Shown here one piece after another: positions 61,010 to 64,000 of a stretch of DNA of 64,000 bases (positions are counted from its first letter, which is position 1; each line of letters begins with the position of its first letter). The stretch comes from Cranoglanis bouderius. Lineage: Eukaryota; Chordata; Actinopteri; Siluriformes; Cranoglanididae. Where the stretch lies: contig CM042562.1 of assembly GCA_023630585.1 (NCBI GenBank), positions 11,359,184 to 11,423,183 of the forward strand, in the 5' to 3' direction. The notes below the pieces were generated by a model that did not search any database, had not been told where the DNA came from, and was given only the letters and a program-made list of their open reading frames with translations. The position numbers and the translations under genes are program-made.

Positions 61010-61356
61010 TTCATTCATCCATTGTACATACCGTTTATCCTACACAGGGTCATGGGGGAGCCTGGAGTCTATCCCAGGGAACTCGGGGCACAGGGTGGGG
61101 GACACCCTGGACGGGGTGCCAACCCATTGCAGGTCACAATCACACATACACATACACACACACCCACTACATACAATTTGGAAATGCCATTCAGCCTACA
61201 ACACATGTCTTTGGACTAGGGGAGGAAACCGAAGTACCCGGAGGAAACCCCCAAAGCATGTGGTGAACATGCAGTCTCCATGCGCACAGGGCAGAGGTGA
61301 TACATAACCCCTAACCCCAGAGGTGTGAGGCAAGCGTGCTAACCACTAAGCTACTG
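61010..61356 (-). mobile_element. SINE S1, full length
   Basis: CATTCATCCATTGTACATAC tail, GGGTCATGGGGGAGCCTGGAG, CATGTCTTTGGACTAGGGGAGG and the CTAACCACTAAGCTACTGTGCC head end. Confidence 0.82.
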
Positions 61357-61374
61357 TGCCTCCCTCATTCATTC

Positions 61375-61500
61375 ATTCATCTATCTTCAGTAAGTGCTTT
61401 ATCCTGGTCAAAGTTGTGGTGGCTCCAACACCTATCCTCGAACAACTGGACATGATGTGGGAACTCAACCTGGAATGGATTTTACGCAAGTCTATCAGTG
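61375..61500 (-). repeat. SINE-like S2 fragment
   Basis: CTTCAGTAAGTGCTTTATCC followed by a diverged body; matches the start of the 47085 copy. Confidence 0.55.
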
Positions 61501-61504
61501 GACA

Positions 61505-61527
61505 CCACACACACGCACACACACACA

Positions 61528-61562
<35 letters not shown>
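61505..61562. repeat. (CA)n microsatellite
   Basis: About 28 CA units with CG interruptions. Confidence 0.95.
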
Positions 61563-61564
<2 letters not shown>

Positions 61565-61589
61565 GGGGAAATTCAGTGTGTTTGTTAAG

Positions 61590-61870
61590 CCTTGTTTATA
61601 CTTTCGCCTGGCTCCGCACCGCGAGCCTCCGCTGACTGCGCGCGAACCTCCACAAACGGACGAGGCGTTTATACTTGACGCGCTCGCCGTTGTAATATTC
61701 TTTGAAACGAAAGGGGGCGACTCGAAGTGATCGTCCTATAAACCAACAGGAAGTAGCTGAAAAAAGAAGTAGTTTGTCGGAACAACCATAGCAACGCTTA
61801 CAAGCATGAATGCTGAGGTGGAATAGTTGTGTTTGAGGTCTTGAACTCGCACACAGAGAGGACACACATG
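61590..61870 (+). mobile_element. Harbinger-like or similar DNA element fragment
   Basis: CpG-rich stretch with two inexact TTTATACTT blocks (61599 and 61670) followed by ATGAATGCTGAGGTGGAA, as at the 5' end of fish Harbinger-type elements. Boundaries are not visible, so the class is tentative. Confidence 0.3.
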
Positions 61871-62450
61871 ACCATGTTTGTTGTCAATACACTTCACTTC
61901 GGTTTCCTCCCCTAGTCCAAAGACACTATGAAAAAAGGGCAAAGAATCATGGACCTTTACTTTCATTAAATAGACTTATTATTTATTGTAGGCTCATTTT
62001 GTAAATGTTAGCAATTACTGTAGACATAAGCAAAAAGTGGGTGCTTCCTGCAAATGTAATTTCTCACATTTACAAAATCAGGTGATTATGTTCGCCCATT
62101 AATGCAAATGTCTCCTAATGTATAGAGACAGAAGAAAGTTATTACAGAACGATCACTCTGTGTGGCCACCCATCAATGTTAATGTCTCTATGTATAAAGA
62201 AAAAATAATGAGGTTTAATCACCATCTCATGGTGTAGTGTAGTGACTGTATATTTTTGAAGACACTGATAAATGAAAACATGGTACACCACCTAAAGAAA
62301 ACTTCCAGCTTTGGCCTTATTCTTTCAACAGTATGTACAAAGCAAATCAAAATAACTATTTATTAAAAAACGATGTATTTTAATTCTTAGCGTAACAAAC
62401 TTTGCACACATAACATTAAAAAAGTACTTTGGTTGAGAAGGGTTGGAGAA
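61871..62450. other. upstream intergenic DNA
   Basis: No gene or recognised repeat, apart from a short S1-like CCCCTAGTCCAAAGACA block at 61908. Confidence 0.4.
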
Positions 62451-62454
62451 AAAG

Positions 62455-62652
62455 TCTATTGTTGGTCCTCCTCCATATGGATGCATGGATGGATCATAGA
62501 GAGGCCATTCATCTTCAGATGCGGCGCCGCGCGGAAAGTTACAAAAAAAAAATGTCGTGCACACCACCACGCGAAATGAGGTCTGGCCGCCCACTCCAGG
62601 ATCGAATCGGTGACCCTGGATCTGTGAGGCAGTAATGCTACCCACTGTGCCA
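62455..62652 (-). repeat. tRNA-like repeat fragment
   Basis: Ends GTGAGGCAGTAATGCTACCCACTGTGCCATG (plus sense), a tRNA-derived head as in S2, preceded by a CpG-rich body with GGATCGAATCGGTGACC. Confidence 0.5.
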
Positions 62653-62844
62653 TGATGAAAAATGTGAATAATATCAATTTAAATGTTTGCGTTTCCTTTC
62701 TTTGAATGTGATATGATATAAATATTCTCTAATAACCTTTATGCTCAATCTCTGTCTTTAAATCTGCCTTCAACCTGTGTGTGTGTACACTCATATTTTG
62801 GATCTGCTCAATTGTAATATTTTTTTCATTATGCTGTCTTGTTG

Positions 62845-62847
<3 letters not shown>

Positions 62848-62908
<61 letters not shown>
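62848..62908. repeat. (CA)n microsatellite
   Basis: About 30 uninterrupted CA units. Confidence 0.97.
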
Positions 62909-62910
<2 letters not shown>

Positions 62911-64000
62911 CTGAGCAGTGGACATAGTGTAAATGAGAGACTGGGAGGGTTAGTGACAAGTTAAGGACATCACTATGTTTTGTTGGCTAATTATAACTGG
63001 TTTTAACAACGCTTCAGTGGTATAAATGAATTCTGAATTCCAAATGGCCCCATCTGGGACACAGAGTGAAGAAGTGATTAAGAAGCAATTTGGGATTCAC
63101 CCAAGAATAAATTTGGCATATTTTATAGCCATACTAGAAGTGTTATGTTGGGTTTGTTGAATTTTCTGCTAAGAACTAATCAATGTGCCATTAAAAGATT
63201 TATCTGAGGGTTGAAAAGAGACCAAAGTGCATGCACTTGAGAGATATCATGTGAGATATACAGTACTCCAACCAGAGGCACGATGGATATAAAGAGGTAT
63301 ACTGTATATATTTGTTATTTTATTGTAGTGGATATTGGACTAAATGAAATGGTAATAATGTACAACAGAAATATTGTGGTTATTGTATTAACACAACAAG
63401 CTCTCAATGTTCAAAATATCAGTTTGAAATGTGGTGTCATTTTACAAATTACAATGTTAGGACATGAAGGTTTTTGGCTTTTTAATTAAAAACAAATGTG
63501 TCTTTTACATGCACTTAAGTAAAGTGGGGGATGTAGTGCTTTTCTCATAATTCATGAAATTGTTGTTGATTACAAATACATAATATTCTTGTATCAAGTA
63601 CATTGGGACATATTTTTGGTCTTAATGGTTCAAGCCAGTTTTACAACAGGTTTATAGGAACCCCAATGTTACACGAGTATGAAAACTTGCCTTTGCTTCA
63701 AAGTCTGATTGGTTCAAAATGTACAGGTCTTATACCCAGCTAATTTATATCCAATAATTTATAACATTTAAATTTACACATAGTTAGCATGTATGATCAG
63801 ATTTCACTGCAATTGAACACATATGGAAGATTTTGGAGTGATGTGTTAGACAGCGATCTTCATCATCATAATCAAAACACTAACTGAAGGAATATCTTTT
63901 GGAAGAATGGTGTTCATCTCCAGTACAGTTCAAGAGACGTGTAGAATCAATGGTGAAGTCTGTTTAAGCTGTTTCTTTAATTTAATGCCATTAATATGAA
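62909..64000. other. intergenic DNA at right edge
   Basis: A/T-rich; no exon of the next gene and no repeat that I can name. Confidence 0.4.

Noticed and set aside
60642..61307. A 221-codon plus-strand frame starting near the ppp2r2d promoter
   Set aside because: The first part overlaps CpG-rich promoter DNA and the last third is a translated S1 SINE; there is no family resemblance and the ATG is part of a YY1 motif.

Overview
The window is vertebrate genomic DNA and almost certainly from a teleost fish. Coding exons are short, introns begin GT and end AG, and intergenic and intronic DNA is full of fish-type repeats: Tc1/mariner elements and their MITEs, hAT elements, a tRNA-derived SINE and long CA/TA microsatellites. 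The SINE and several MITE families look like those of ostariophysan fish, perhaps a catfish; that is inference. There are no bacterial features, CRISPR arrays or operons. About 60 kb of the 64 kb is non-coding.

Three protein-coding genes are recognised. (1) The first coding exon of a JAKMIP-family gene, best called jakmip3, lies on the minus strand at 3123-3257 and the gene runs off the left edge. A candidate 5' non-coding exon/promoter lies at about 18.0-18.65 kb. (2) A complete six-exon bnip3 on the plus strand, 21150-30978, encodes 197 aa with the LC3-interacting WVEL motif and the Ser-His/Gly transmembrane dimerisation motif. (3) A complete ten-exon ppp2r2d on the minus strand, 60477-34759, encodes a 447-aa PP2A B55 subunit. 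bnip3 and ppp2r2d converge tail to tail. The set PPP2R2D-BNIP3-JAKMIP3 is also the order at human 10q26.3, and this supports calling the paralogues ppp2r2d and jakmip3 rather than the chromosome-5 genes ppp2r2b and jakmip2.

Layout: 1-3.1 kb jakmip3 intron with repeats; 3.1-3.3 kb jakmip3 exon; 3.4-18 kb repeat-rich presumed first intron, with a degenerate Tc1 copy at 7.9-9.1 kb and a four-layer nest of transposons at 13.0-16.1 kb; 18-20.6 kb presumed jakmip3 promoter and intergenic DNA; 20.7-32.7 kb bnip3 with promoter, introns and 3'UTR; 32.7-34.4 kb convergent intergenic DNA; 34.5-60.6 kb ppp2r2d, whose intron 2 (about 15.4 kb) holds a clean hAT copy with an 8-bp target duplication and a candidate alternative first exon; 60.6-64 kb upstream DNA with SINEs and CA repeats.

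The genes are not a pathway. bnip3 is a hypoxia-induced mitophagy receptor, ppp2r2d a phosphatase targeting subunit, and jakmip3 a neuronal coiled-coil protein. I found no undescribed biological system. The points most worth checking are a UG repeat directly upstream of the ppp2r2d exon 2 acceptor where skipping would keep the frame, a possible alternative ppp2r2d start, a GC-AG intron, loss of one LIR-flanking serine in Bnip3, and the nested transposons.
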